In this document: positions 9,090 through 18,345 of the stretch, one piece after another
Layout: the number at the start of each line of letters is the position of its first letter
How positions within the stretch are numbered: position 1 is the stretch's first letter
From: Pseudomonas sp. MWU13-2105
GTDB lineage: Bacteria; Pseudomonadota; Gammaproteobacteria; Pseudomonadales; Pseudomonadaceae
Direction: 5' to 3'
DNA length: 64,000 nt
NCBI RefSeq assembly: GCF_023242315.1
Contig: NZ_JALLIY010000009.1
Location: 1 to 64,000 of the forward strand
Position numbers and translations under genes: made by a program
The notes under the pieces: generated by a model
Database searches by the model: none
Told to the model about the DNA's origin: nothing
What the model saw: the letters and a program-made list of their open reading frames with translations, nothing else

Positions 9090-10222
9090 TGATCAGTCCC
9101 CGCGGTCAACAGCGCCTTGAGCGGTTGCCACCAGGGCGAGCGATAGCCGGTATCGACCCTGACCGTAGCGCTGGTGCCGGAAAACAGCGGCAGCTCCGGA
9201 TCGACCTGATCGAGTTCGAGTCGAACCGGAACCCGCTGGACCACCTTGACCCAGTTGCCGGTGGCATTTTCCGGCGGCAGCAGGGCGAAATCCGCGCCGG
9301 CCCCAGGGCTCATGCTGATAACGTGGGCCTTGAACGGGTGCCCCGGATAGGTATCGATACGGATGGTCGCGGCCTGGCCCGGATGCATATGGGTCACCTC
9401 CGTTTCACGGAAGTTGGCCTCGATCCAGACCCGCCGGGACAACAGGGCAAAAGCCGGCGCCCCATTGCTGAGAGCGTTGCCGACCTGCAAATCGTCGACC
9501 TTGGCGACGATGCCATCGTCCGGCGCATACACCGTGGTGTATGAGAGGTAGAGCAGCGCCTCGTCGAGCTGCGCCTTGGCCTCACGGATCGCCGGGTGGC
9601 TATCGACCTCGATATCCGGATTGCCATTCAACGCAGCCACCGTGTTGGCAATCTGCTGCTCGATAGACGCCACATGTTGCCGGGCCATTTTAAGGTCGGT
9701 GTCCGCGCGCTCATAAATAGACCGCGAGACAAACTCCGTCGCCACCAATGCCTGCTTGCGGGTGAACTCCTTTTGATCGAAGCCGGCCGACTCCTTGGCC
9801 GCTTGCAGTTCGGCCTGTTGCTGGCGGTAGCTGGCCTTGAGTCCCTGGATGCGCAGCCGCGCCACGCTCAGTTGGGCCTCGGCGCGATTCACCGCGATCT
9901 GGAACGGCTGCGGATCGATCCGAAACAACACCTGGCCCTTGCGCACCGGCTGATTGTCCTCGACGGCGATCGCCACCACCTGCCCGGAAACCCGAGCGTT
10001 GACCGAAGCCTTCGCCACCCGGGCGTAGGCGTTATCGGTCGAGACATACGGCTCGCCCACCAGATAACGGACATACCCGAAGGCCGCGAAAAGCACCGGC
10101 ACACCGACCATCAGCCAAGGTCTTAATTGCGCTTTGAGCGGTTTCCTGACGGGCATCCCGGCCGGGGTCTGACCCGGATGCTCGAACGTCTGCGAAGCGG
10201 GGATATCGAACGGTTGAGTCAT
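9086..10222 (-). CDS. emrA: HlyD/EmrA family membrane fusion protein
   Basis: A 378-residue periplasmic adaptor. One N-terminal transmembrane helix (about residues 28-50), then the lipoyl half-motif around DNAYARVAKASVNARVSG, a coiled-coil hairpin (about 105-200) and the second lipoyl half and beta-barrel (VYAPDDGIVAKV, then a RVWIEANFRETE segment that is typical of EmrA). I placed the start at ATG 10222 because AAGGTG lies just upstream; an in-frame GTG at 10234 is possible. First gene of the pump operon, divergent from a TetR-type regulator. Confidence 0.9.
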   Translation of the reverse strand: MTQPFDIPASQTFEHPGQTPAGMPVRKPLKAQLRPWLMVGVPVLFAAFGYVRYLVGEPYVSTDNAYARVAKASVNARVSGQVVAIAVEDNQPVRKGQVLFRIDPQPFQIAVNRAEAQLSVARLRIQGLKASYRQQQAELQAAKESAGFDQKEFTRKQALVATEFVSRSIYERADTDLKMARQHVASIEQQIANTVAALNGNPDIEVDSHPAIREAKAQLDEALLYLSYTTVYAPDDGIVAKVDDLQVGNALSNGAPAFALLSRRVWIEANFRETEVTHMHPGQAATIRIDTYPGHPFKAHVISMSPGAGADFALLPPENATGNWVKVVQRVPVRLELDQVDPELPLFSGTSATVRVDTGYRSPWWQPLKALLTAGTDQ

Positions 10223-10390
10223 GATCGAATGCACCTTTAACCGGGGAATCGGGCCGCAAAATCACTTGCGGCCCGGGGGATCGATAGTTGCTGTGAAGAA
10301 GCAGTCCATGCGCGGTCTGGAGGATGGCTCCAGCCCACCTGTTTCATCGCAGCACCAGCCGGTTCGAGCTCCGCCACAACAAACTTGAGA

Positions 10391-10413
10391 TTCAGGAACT
10401 TCTGGTTCCTTAA
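10391..10413. promoter_or_regulatory. Palindrome between efflux operon and TetR gene, candidate operator
   Basis: Arms TTCAGGAAC (10391-10399) and GTTCCTTAA (10405-10413) match at 8 of 9 positions around a 5-bp centre. The site lies in the 252-bp divergent intergenic region, 62 bp before the tetR-type start. TetR regulators usually bind such palindromes between themselves and a divergent pump, so this is the best operator candidate; binding is inferred. Confidence 0.4.
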
Positions 10414-10474
10414 TTTTGTGCGATGGTGTAAGAATATCCCCACAGCGGTTTCCACTCAAGGATTTTTGTACATC

Positions 10475-11098
10475 ATGGCACAAAATAAAATTACCGAGGG
10501 CAAGGGCCGCGGCCGGCCCCGCGCGTATGACCCGCAGACGGCGCTGCAGCAGGCGCTTGGGGTTTTCTGGAGCACCGGGTATGCCGGCGCCTCGCTGGAC
10601 AGCATCGCCACCGCGGCCGGGATGAACCGTCCAAGCCTTTATGCAGCGTTCGGTGACAAGCACGCCCTGTATATCAAGGCGTTTGAGCAATACTGGCAGC
10701 AGGCCTCCGCCGCTGTGCACGAGGCACTGACGGACAACCGGCTGACCTTGCGCGAGGCATTGCTGGGGTTCTACGAGGGGCAGTTGTCGATCTACTTCTC
10801 GGGTGACGGTCAACCACGGGGCTGCTTTGTGATCGGCACCGCGACCACCGAGGCGGCCGCTGATCCCGAGATACGCGACATGCTTTCTGATCGCCTGGGC
10901 AAGCTCGATGCCGATCTCGAAACACGCCTGCGAGCGGCAATCAGCGCCGGCGAGTTGAGGCGCGATGCCGACCCGGCAGCCCTGGCCGTCCTCGCCTCTT
11001 CCCTGCTGCACAGCATTTCGATCCGGGCCCGGGCGGGGAAATCCCGCGCCGAATTGACGGAGCTGGCCCGCAATGCAGTCAACGTGATCTGCGCATGA
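10475..11098 (+). CDS. TetR/AcrR family regulator, probable repressor of the divergent efflux pump
   Basis: A 207-residue TetR-family repressor. The DNA-binding domain occupies residues about 10-65: GRGRPRAYD, then ALGVFWSTGYAGASLDSIA and AAGMNRPSLYAAFGDKHALY as the helix-turn-helix, typical of the group that has the C-terminal TetR_C domain with FSGDGQPRGCFVI. The C-terminal two-thirds is the ligand-binding and dimer part. Start is the ATG at 10475 (the frame is open from 10385, but the family N-terminus begins here). Divergent arrangement with emrA-emrB-nodT suggests that it represses the pump and itself. Confidence 0.88.
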   Translation: MAQNKITEGKGRGRPRAYDPQTALQQALGVFWSTGYAGASLDSIATAAGMNRPSLYAAFGDKHALYIKAFEQYWQQASAAVHEALTDNRLTLREALLGFYEGQLSIYFSGDGQPRGCFVIGTATTEAAADPEIRDMLSDRLGKLDADLETRLRAAISAGELRRDADPAALAVLASSLLHSISIRARAGKSRAELTELARNAVNVICA

Positions 11099-11143
11099 GC
11101 CTGAATCGACTGTCCGGCAACTGCCGGGCCAGCGAGGTGCGGG

Positions 11144-11701
11144 GTGAGTGAAAAACTCGAAGACCTCCTCGCCGCACAGCTGGCGGTGATTTTCTGCGGC
11201 ATCAACCCGGGACTGATGGCGGCCGCCCAGGGGCATCACTTTGCCGGGAGAAACAATCGCTTCTGGCGGACGTTGCACCTGGCCGGTTTTACCCCGGAGG
11301 AAATCCGCCCGCAGAATGATCGGACAATCCTGCGCCATGGCTGTGGACTGACCGCCGTGGTTGAACGGCCCACGGCACGCGCGGACCAGCTGTCATCCGC
11401 TGAATTCAGCGCGATCGCCAGCGACTTCGAACACAAGATCGCCCGCTACGCCCCGCGCTTCGTGGCCTTTCTCGGCAAGGCGGCGTACTGCGGGTTATCC
11501 GGCCAACGAGACGTCGCCTGGGGGCTTCAGCCACACACCTTTGGCAATGCCGCAGTGTGGGTCCTGCCCAATCCCAGTGGACGCAATCGGGCATTCACCC
11601 TTGAGCAACTGGTGGTCGCCTACCGTCAACTCCACCTGGCCGCGGGCGAAGCCCTGGCGCATTCCAGGCAGTTCCCGGTCCTGGAAGACAGCGAATCCTA
11701 A
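11144..11701 (+). CDS. mug: G/U mismatch-specific DNA glycosylase
   Basis: A 185-residue member of the uracil-DNA glycosylase superfamily, Mug type. It removes uracil or ethenocytosine opposite guanine in base excision repair. The catalytic motif region FCGINPGL (about residues 18-25) carries the GINP signature with Asn, and the C-terminal loop VLPNPSGRNR carries the NPSG motif that intercalates opposite the lesion. The start is a GTG at 11144 with GAGG about 8 bp upstream. It follows the TetR gene by 45 bp, but a functional link is unlikely. Confidence 0.9.
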   Translation: MSEKLEDLLAAQLAVIFCGINPGLMAAAQGHHFAGRNNRFWRTLHLAGFTPEEIRPQNDRTILRHGCGLTAVVERPTARADQLSSAEFSAIASDFEHKIARYAPRFVAFLGKAAYCGLSGQRDVAWGLQPHTFGNAAVWVLPNPSGRNRAFTLEQLVVAYRQLHLAAGEALAHSRQFPVLEDSES

Positions 11702-11771
11702 TTTCTCGATACCCCGCCCTATTCATCAAATTGCTCCCCCCCACCGGCAATGGCCTAATCGAAGCTTTGTC

Positions 11772-12977
11772 ATGCAAGGCTTACCAATGGAAAATGCTCG
11801 AGCTGCAAGCACCCACGCCGCAGGGTTGATGGTCAGTGTGGTGTTGGTCGCCCTCAATCTGAGGCCATCCATGGCCGCTGTCGGGCCGCTGTTATCGGCG
11901 ATTCGCGGGGACATCCCCTTGAGCTTCAGCGCCGCTTCGTTGCTGACCATGCTGCCGGTCATGGCGATGGGCCTGGCAATGTTCCTCGGCCTGCGCATCG
12001 CCCAGCGTTTCGGCGAACACCGCACCATCGCCCTGTCCTTGCTGGTCATCGGCCTGGCGACGGTTTCGCGGCTGTACCTGGACAGCACCGTCGAACTGAT
12101 CCTCAGCGCGGTACTGGCGGGCCTCGGGATCGCCCTGATTCAAGCGCTGATGCCGGCGCTGATCAAGTCCCGCTTCAGCAACAATGTGTCGCTGTACATG
12201 GGGCTGTACGTCACCTCGATCATGGGCGGCGCGGCGCTCGCGGCAGCGTTCTCGCCGTTTATCCTGGCGCGGAGCGCAAGCTGGCGGATCAGCCTGGCCA
12301 GTTGGGCGCTGCTGGCACTGCTCGGCCTGCTGGCCTGGTTCGCCCAAGGCTCGGCGGTCGCCGACTTGCCACAGGCACCGGCAAGCGGCCGACAAGCATC
12401 ATTCTTCGGTAATTCACGGGCCTGGCTGCTGGCGATATTCTTCGGCCTCGGTACCGCGTCCTACACCTGCGTGCTGGCGTGGCTGGCGCCCTATTACGTG
12501 GAAAAAGGCTGGAGCGAACAAAGCGCCGGCCTGCTGTTGGGCCTGCTGACCGCCTTGGAAGTGGTGTCAGGCCTGGTCACCCCGGCGCTGGCCAATCGCA
12601 GCCAGGACCGGCGCCTGGTGCTGGTGATATTGCTGGCCTTGATCATCGGCGGCTTCTGCGGACTGATCCTCAGCCCGCAACGCTTCACCCTGCTCTGGCC
12701 CTGCTTGCTGGGCCTGGGTATCGGCGGCCTGTTCCCGATGAGCCTGATCGTCGCCCTCGATCACCTGGACAACCCGCGCCGCGCCGGCGGCCTGACCGCC
12801 TTTGTACAAGGGATCGGCTATCTGATCGCCGGTCTCTCACCGCTGATTGCCGGGGTGATTCGCGACCGGCTGGGCAGCTTCGAGTGGGCCTGGTGGTCGC
12901 TGACGGCGGTGATGGCCGTGATGATCGTGATGGTCCTGCGCTTCAATCCGCAGCATTACGCACGGCATATCCAATAG
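11772..12977 (+). CDS. MFS transporter, CynX/NimT (cyanate/nitroimidazole) family
   Basis: A 401-residue inner-membrane transporter with about 12 hydrophobic segments in two halves. The first segment holds VALNLRPSMAAVGPLL, the mark of the CynX/NimT family, and LRIAQRFGEHRT looks like the motif A loop. Two starts are possible, ATG 11772 and ATG 11787; neither has a strong ribosome site, and I give the longer. The substrate is unknown; family members are annotated for cyanate or 2-nitroimidazole. Confidence 0.85.
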   Translation: MQGLPMENARAASTHAAGLMVSVVLVALNLRPSMAAVGPLLSAIRGDIPLSFSAASLLTMLPVMAMGLAMFLGLRIAQRFGEHRTIALSLLVIGLATVSRLYLDSTVELILSAVLAGLGIALIQALMPALIKSRFSNNVSLYMGLYVTSIMGGAALAAAFSPFILARSASWRISLASWALLALLGLLAWFAQGSAVADLPQAPASGRQASFFGNSRAWLLAIFFGLGTASYTCVLAWLAPYYVEKGWSEQSAGLLLGLLTALEVVSGLVTPALANRSQDRRLVLVILLALIIGGFCGLILSPQRFTLLWPCLLGLGIGGLFPMSLIVALDHLDNPRRAGGLTAFVQGIGYLIAGLSPLIAGVIRDRLGSFEWAWWSLTAVMAVMIVMVLRFNPQHYARHIQ

Positions 12978-13334
12978 TCGTCAAAGAGCCGTTGGAGATC
13001 TCCTCGCGGACGGATCAGCCGGCCGTGGAAGCATCAGGTCGACGACGCCTCCCGGTGGTCGCGCCTCGGTGTTGCCAACGATCCGGCCGACCTCAACGAA
13101 GTGCATAAAACGGCCGCTCCGGGCAACGCCGGCGAGTGCAACGCGGGAGACACATACTTGGTTCACGGTGATTTTCTTCTTGGCGTGGATAACACAAGGG
13201 CCAGCCCCCTTATATTGAAGCAGTCGCCACCCGCTATTTAAAAAACAGATTCCATCCACTAATATACCAATAGACTGCCTTGCCACAAACATGAACAAAA
13301 GTCACAACTATGGAACCTGACCGAGACGGATCTT
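12978..13334. other. Intergenic region, possible decayed coding sequence
   Basis: 357 bp without a supported gene. From 13026 a frame reads WKHQVDDASRWSRLGVAND and on through ADLNEVHKTA to a stop at 13239; it has no start codon context. The composition resembles coding DNA, but I recognise no family, and other frames are also open. From about 13200 the sequence turns A/T-rich, as expected for the promoter of the following LysR gene. Confidence 0.3.
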
Positions 13335-14255
13335 ATGCTCAATAGCAATTTGCTCAGAAAGCTGGACATGCAGGACCTGATGGTATTTGTCGCGGTATAT
13401 GAGCAGAGCAGTGTCACCGAGGTTTCCGAAATCCTTTGCGTCAGCCAGTCCACCGTCAGCTACTGCCTGAAAAAGCTGCGGACCAGCTTCGAGGACGAGC
13501 TGTTCATCCATACCCGCAATACCATGTGGCCGACCAGCAAGGCCACCAGCATGTACAGCCATGTGGTCAACATCATAAAAAACATCAATCTGTGTCATTC
13601 CGGGGCCAACGCCTTTGAACCTAGCGAACAAGAGATCACCTTCAATATCTGCGCACCGGAGTATTTCGAACTACTGATTCTCCCCGCCCTGTTGAAAAGT
13701 TTTATCAAGAGCCATCTTCCTATCATCGTAAACGCCCATAAATTCCACAAGGATGTGCCTGTCGATGAACTGGCGGACGGGCGCATTGACCTGGTTATTT
13801 GTGCCGGCCCGAATTTCCATCATGACGCCAAGCACTTCAAATCCAAGATACTGCTGGACGATGACCTGGTGTGCGTGGTCGACAAGCACTTCACCCCGCC
13901 GGAAAACAAGTTCAGCCTGGAAACCCTTGTCGCCCGCCAGCATATTTTCCCGACGCCGTGGACGTCAGACACCAACATGGTGGATGGCTGGCTTGGCAAA
14001 CAGGGTTATACCCGGCAGATTGTCGCCCGTACCAATAGTTATGTCGCGGCACTTGAGATGGTCAGCGGAACCGATCGGGTGCTCATGTTGCCTCGCCGTC
14101 TCCAGCGGCGGATCTGTGACGAAACCAAGTTCGCGGCCTGCCAGCCACCTGTCGGCTTGCCCGGTTTCACAATAGACATGCTGTGGGACAGGAAAGCCGA
14201 GCAAAACAGCGCCAACACCTGGCTGCGCGAGCAGATTGCCAAGATCTGCGCCTAG
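13335..14255 (+). CDS. LysR family transcriptional regulator
   Basis: A 306-residue LysR-type regulator. The helix-turn-helix lies in residues about 12-60 (DLMVFVAVYEQSSVTEVSEI, then CVSQSTVSYCLKKLR as recognition helix, and LFIHTRNTMWPTSKA as wing). The rest is the effector domain, of the NodD/LeuO-like shape (ITFNICAPEYFELLILP). Only the first part is well conserved. It converges with the RhtB-type exporter; no obvious divergent target lies next to it, and its upstream 130 bp is A/T-rich. The target genes are unknown. Confidence 0.88.
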   Translation: MLNSNLLRKLDMQDLMVFVAVYEQSSVTEVSEILCVSQSTVSYCLKKLRTSFEDELFIHTRNTMWPTSKATSMYSHVVNIIKNINLCHSGANAFEPSEQEITFNICAPEYFELLILPALLKSFIKSHLPIIVNAHKFHKDVPVDELADGRIDLVICAGPNFHHDAKHFKSKILLDDDLVCVVDKHFTPPENKFSLETLVARQHIFPTPWTSDTNMVDGWLGKQGYTRQIVARTNSYVAALEMVSGTDRVLMLPRRLQRRICDETKFAACQPPVGLPGFTIDMLWDRKAEQNSANTWLREQIAKICA

Positions 14256-14294
14256 GGCGACTTGGGGCGAAGCCTCGACAATCCCCATACAGCG

Positions 14295-14912
14295 TCAGCG
14301 CACGCCCCTGGCAACAGCCAGCAAAACACCGAAGCCCACCAGCAACCCGCCGAACGCACGGTCGATCCAATGCCGCACAGCCAGCAACCGTTCGCGCACG
14401 GCGCTAGCCGAAAAGCACAAGGCAACCACGCTGAACCAGGCCATATGCGCCCCCGAGATAAAAGCCCCATAGCCGATCTGCACGGCCAGCGGCGTATCGG
14501 CACGGACCACCTGCATGAACAGGCTGATGATAAAAATCGTCGTCTTCGGATTGAGGACATTGGTCAGGAAACCCGTGCGCAGTGCGGCAAAATCCGATAG
14601 CGGTGCAACAGCACTCTCGGCCAGCGCGCCACTGGGCTGGGTCCGCAACATCTTCACACCCAGCCAGATCAGATAGGCCGCCCCGGCCAGCTTGATGCTG
14701 TTGAACAGCCACAGCGACTGCTGGATCAGCAGGCCCAGGCCAACCAGCGTGTAGCTGACGTGGACCAGCACGCCCAACCCTATGCCCAAGGCCGTGAGCA
14801 CACCCGCCCGGCGTGACAACATCAGGCTGTTGCGCGTGACCATGGCGAAGTCCGGGCCAGGGCTGATGACAGCCAATAGGGTGATGGAGATCACCGCCAA
14901 CAATTGCGCCAT
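14295..14912 (-). CDS. LysE/RhtB family amino acid exporter
   Basis: A 205-residue inner-membrane exporter with six hydrophobic segments. The first carries the family signature ISPGPDFAMVTRNSL (about residues 15-29), followed by GIGLGVLVHVSY. Members export homoserine, threonine, leucine or similar. Start is ATG 14912, with AGAGGA 6 bp before it; an in-frame TTG at 14918 touches that site and is unlikely. It lies 19 bp after the 2-hydroxyacid dehydrogenase and is probably cotranscribed. Confidence 0.88.
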   Translation of the reverse strand: MAQLLAVISITLLAVISPGPDFAMVTRNSLMLSRRAGVLTALGIGLGVLVHVSYTLVGLGLLIQQSLWLFNSIKLAGAAYLIWLGVKMLRTQPSGALAESAVAPLSDFAALRTGFLTNVLNPKTTIFIISLFMQVVRADTPLAVQIGYGAFISGAHMAWFSVVALCFSASAVRERLLAVRHWIDRAFGGLLVGFGVLLAVARGVR

Positions 14913-14931
14913 AGCCAATCCTCTGAAAATC

Positions 14932-15882
14932 CTATTGAACCAATGGCACAGGTGTCAGGACGGGATGCCCGGAAAAATGCGCCTTCAAGTTATCAATGAC
15001 CAATTGCACCGTGGCGGTGACGGCCTCCGGTGATCGCCCGGCGATATGCGGCGTCAGGATCACGTTATCCAGATTAGCGAATTCCACCGGCACATCCGGT
15101 TCACCTTCCACGACATCCAGTGCCGCCCCGGCAATGTCCCGGTTTGTCAGTGCAGCAATAAGCGCAACCGTGTCCACAACGCTACCGCGGGCGATATTGA
15201 CCAGATAACCGCTGGGACCAAGGGCCTTCAGTACCGCGGCGTCGACCAGATGAAAGGTACCGGCACCGCCGGGCGTGGCGACGATCAGGAAATCGGCCCA
15301 GCCGGCCAAGGCTACCGGCGTATCAAAATAGGTAAAGGGTGAGTCGTGTCGAGGATGACGACTGTGATACCCCAGCGACATCTCGAATCCACCGACAGCG
15401 CGCCGGGCAATCTGCTGCCCGATATTGCCCAGCCCGAGAATCCCCAGGTTCTTTTTCGAGAGCATGGGACGCGGTTGCCTGGATTGAGACCATTGGCCAC
15501 GACGGACCGCGGCATCGGCCTGCGGAATACCCCTGACAATAGCCATCAACAGCGCGATGGCATGATCGGCAACCGAGGCATCATTGGTGCCCGGGCCATG
15601 TGTCACGAGGATATTGCGGGTGCGAGCCGCAAGCAGATCGACCTTTTCATAGCCCGCGCCCTGGGCGCAGATGATCCGGAGTTGAGGCAGGGCGGCCATT
15701 TCAACGGCCGAGAGCCCCGTGGATCCGTTTGTCAGAACGGCCTGAACCTGAGGGCCCAAGGTCTTCAGCGTGTCGACCTTCGCTTCAGCCGACACCGCCA
15801 CGTGCGCCTTGAAGCCGGCTGCTTCCAGGCGGGCAAGGCTTTCGGGAGCCAGCTCGATCAGAACCAGGAGATCTCGAACCAT
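14932..15882 (-). CDS. D-2-hydroxyacid dehydrogenase, glyoxylate/hydroxypyruvate reductase type
   Basis: A 316-residue NAD(P)-dependent D-2-hydroxyacid dehydrogenase. The Rossmann motif is LGILGLGNIGQQIARR (about residues 147-162). The catalytic Arg, Glu and His are visible in VNIARGSVVD, DVVEGEPDVP and LTPHIAG. It should reduce a 2-keto acid such as glyoxylate or hydroxypyruvate in the cytosol; the substrate cannot be fixed. It is the first gene of a likely two-gene unit with the RhtB exporter. Confidence 0.88.
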   Translation of the reverse strand: MVRDLLVLIELAPESLARLEAAGFKAHVAVSAEAKVDTLKTLGPQVQAVLTNGSTGLSAVEMAALPQLRIICAQGAGYEKVDLLAARTRNILVTHGPGTNDASVADHAIALLMAIVRGIPQADAAVRRGQWSQSRQPRPMLSKKNLGILGLGNIGQQIARRAVGGFEMSLGYHSRHPRHDSPFTYFDTPVALAGWADFLIVATPGGAGTFHLVDAAVLKALGPSGYLVNIARGSVVDTVALIAALTNRDIAGAALDVVEGEPDVPVEFANLDNVILTPHIAGRSPEAVTATVQLVIDNLKAHFSGHPVLTPVPLVQ

Positions 15883-16200
15883 GACCAGGTACTCTTGATT
15901 TAGCCTGCGCGGGTTGGGTGCGCTCTACTCCATAGACTACATGATTAGTTGCAAGCGACCCGCCCCCCTTTGCCCGATCAGATGGACATTGCCGTGCCAG
16001 CAATCACCGTCGGCGAAGTCGGCCTGAACGGTTTCGTTGATCAAAATCAAAACCGGAAATCATATTGATATCACGCTGAACAGCACGGGTTGCGCGGGCT
16101 ACGCTCACATCAACGGCAACAAACCATGCTCGCGCCCGTACGGCAATGGACCGCTGTTACCCACAATAACAATCTGCGGTTTACCTTGAGGTAGTCCTTG
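15883..16200. other. Intergenic region between divergent genes
   Basis: 318 bp between the dehydrogenase (leftward) and the FIST receptor (rightward). It should hold both promoters. The stretch around 16030-16075 is A/T-rich. I see no gene, repeat or clear promoter consensus. A good ribosome site, GAGGT at 16188-16192, precedes the FIST gene. Confidence 0.5.
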
Positions 16201-18225
16201 ATGAATCTTTCTCATTTGCTCAGCCGAACCCGTTCCGCTTCCTCAGGCACCCTCAGCGTGCTCAGTACCGCCAATGAGCTACAGGCCAAGCTGCAGGCAG
16301 TTCGCCTGGAGCCGGTATTCATCTCCGGCTTCGTGTCCCCTCACCTGGACCTCGAACAGATCGCCCGCACGGTGCGACAGCGCTTCCCGGGCTGCGTCAT
16401 CAGCCTGTGCACCACCTCCGGCGAACTCTGCAGCACCGACAGCCAGCTTTACTGTCCGACCGGCGAACGCTGGGACCGGATCGTATTGCAGTTGTTCGAC
16501 CGCAGCGTGATCGCCAGCGCCGAAATTGCCATGGTGTCCCTGGAGTGCAGCGACATCCGCGGCGATGGCAAACGCATCAGCATGCGTGAACGCATCGCCC
16601 GCCTGGTGCAGAACCTCAAGAGCGTGCAACTGCGGACCCAGATCGATCAACGTGACACCTTGGCCTACATCCTTTTCGACGGCTTGTCGGCGTCCGAATC
16701 CTTCTTCATGGAAGCCCTTTACGAATCCGGTCGCTTCCCTTGCCTGTTCGTTGGCGGATCGGCGGGCGGCAAGGGCGACTTCAAGAAAACCCTGATCCAC
16801 GATGGCTCGCGCAGCTACGAGAACCACGCCCAGATCGTCTTCCTCAAGTGCCCGCCCGGCATTCGCTTCGGCGTGTTCAAAAGCCAGAACTTCCAACCCT
16901 CGACGCTGACCTTCAACGTCCTGACCGCCTCCCTGGAAGATCGCACCATTCACCAGGTCATCGATGCCCAGGGCAATATCAAGACCATGGTCCAGGCCCT
17001 GGCCGACGCCTTCAAATGCGCGCCACAGGCCCTGGAGCAGCACCTGGGCGACTACTCCTTCGCCATCCGCGTGGGCGACGAGCTGTTCGTCCGTTCCATC
17101 GCCCGTATCGACCCGACGCAAGGCCTGGTGCACCTGTTCTGCGACGTGGCGCCGGGCGAAGAACTGATCATGGTCAAACGCACCTCGATCCGCGATGCCA
17201 CCCGCGCCGACTACCAGCGCTTCCTGCAGGGCAAAGGCAGCCAGCCGATTGCCGGCATCCTCAACGACTGCATCCTGCGCCGGCTCAACAACGGCGCGGA
17301 GCTGGGCTCAATGACCGGCCTGTTCGGCGACGTGCCGCTGATCGGTTTTTCCACCTTCGGCGAGATTCTGGGGCTCAACCTCAACCAGACCCTGACCGCG
17401 ATCTTCTTCTTCCACGTCGCCAACGGCGCCAGCTTCGAGGATGACTACGTCGACCGCTTCCCGATCCACTACGGTGAATTCAAGGCCTTCTTCCTCCGTC
17501 GCCAGGTCAAGAAACTGGTCGGCCTCAACCATGTCCTGGTCAAACAGATCGAAGCCTTCAAGAACAACAACTTCGCCAGCACCCTGGATGTGAGTGGCCT
17601 CGATGAAAACCTGCAGCCGGTGTTCCACGGCCTGACCGACCTGGGCGCCGTACTCGACCAGGCCAACCGCCATCAGGAACAGATCACTGGCGAGCTGCAG
17701 CACTATTCCCAGGAGTTGCACCTGTCGATGGACGACCTGACCACCACCATCGACCGCCAACACGACGTCGCCGCCGAAGCGCGCTCGACCTTCGACGGCC
17801 TGTCCACCCAGGCCGAGGAAGTGGTCGGTGGGGCACGCGAACTGGCGCAATCGAGCCTGCGCATCCAATCGATCGTCCAGGTCATCCAGCAGATCGCCGG
17901 CCAGACCAACCTGCTCGCCCTCAACGCCGCCATCGAGGCTGCCCGGGCCGGTGAAATGGGCCGCGGTTTTGCCGTGGTGGCCGACGAAGTGCGCAAACTG
18001 GCGGAGATTACCCGCAAGAATGCCGGGGAGATCGGCGTGGATATCGATCGGTTGTCGTCCGAGATCCAGAAAGTCGCGGTGCAGATCGAAGACCAGTCCA
18101 CGGCCGTGGGCACCCTGAGGGGCTTGCTCGATGCCCTGGAAGACTCCGGCCAGATGACCGAAGGAACATCGCGGCGGACCAAGACAATTGCCGATACACT
18201 GACCGGGCTGACGCGGCGCGGTTGA
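16201..18225 (+). CDS. Cytosolic FIST-domain methyl-accepting chemotaxis protein
   Basis: A 674-residue soluble signal transducer. Residues about 35-240 match FIST_N ([38 protein letters not shown]), residues about 245-390 FIST_C ([21 protein letters not shown]). FIST domains are proposed to sense small ligands such as amino acids. The C-terminus, residues about 480-670, is an MCP signalling hairpin with the conserved tip [15 protein letters not shown] and [11 protein letters not shown] (around 568-600). No transmembrane segment and no CheR/CheB pentapeptide tail are present, so it should act inside the cell. The MCP part is short and seems to lack most methylation helices. ATG 16201 is chosen by the GAGGT site 8 bp upstream. 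A diguanylate cyclase follows 120 bp downstream. Confidence 0.85.
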   Translation: MNLSHLLSRTRSASSGTLSVLSTANELQAKLQAVRLEPVFISGFVSPHLDLEQIARTVRQRFPGCVISLCTTSGELCSTDSQLYCPTGERWDRIVLQLFDRSVIASAEIAMVSLECSDIRGDGKRISMRERIARLVQNLKSVQLRTQIDQRDTLAYILFDGLSASESFFMEALYESGRFPCLFVGGSAGGKGDFKKTLIHDGSRSYENHAQIVFLKCPPGIRFGVFKSQNFQPSTLTFNVLTASLEDRTIHQVIDAQGNIKTMVQALADAFKCAPQALEQHLGDYSFAIRVGDELFVRSIARIDPTQGLVHLFCDVAPGEELIMVKRTSIRDATRADYQRFLQGKGSQPIAGILNDCILRRLNNGAELGSMTGLFGDVPLIGFSTFGEILGLNLNQTLTAIFFFHVANGASFEDDYVDRFPIHYGEFKAFFLRRQVKKLVGLNHVLVKQIEAFKNNNFASTLDVSGLDENLQPVFHGLTDLGAVLDQANRHQEQITGELQHYSQELHLSMDDLTTTIDRQHDVAAEARSTFDGLSTQAEEVVGGARELAQSSLRIQSIVQVIQQIAGQTNLLALNAAIEAARAGEMGRGFAVVADEVRKLAEITRKNAGEIGVDIDRLSSEIQKVAVQIEDQSTAVGTLRGLLDALEDSGQMTEGTSRRTKTIADTLTGLTRRG

Positions 18226-18345
18226 AGGCCTGCCCAGCAAGAGCAAACCCGGGGGCTACGGGATGGCGTCAGCCAGACGTCCCAGTCGCCCCCCATTGCT
18301 TCATCATCGCCACAGGTATTCCCATGTCTATCCGGATCTCATCAA

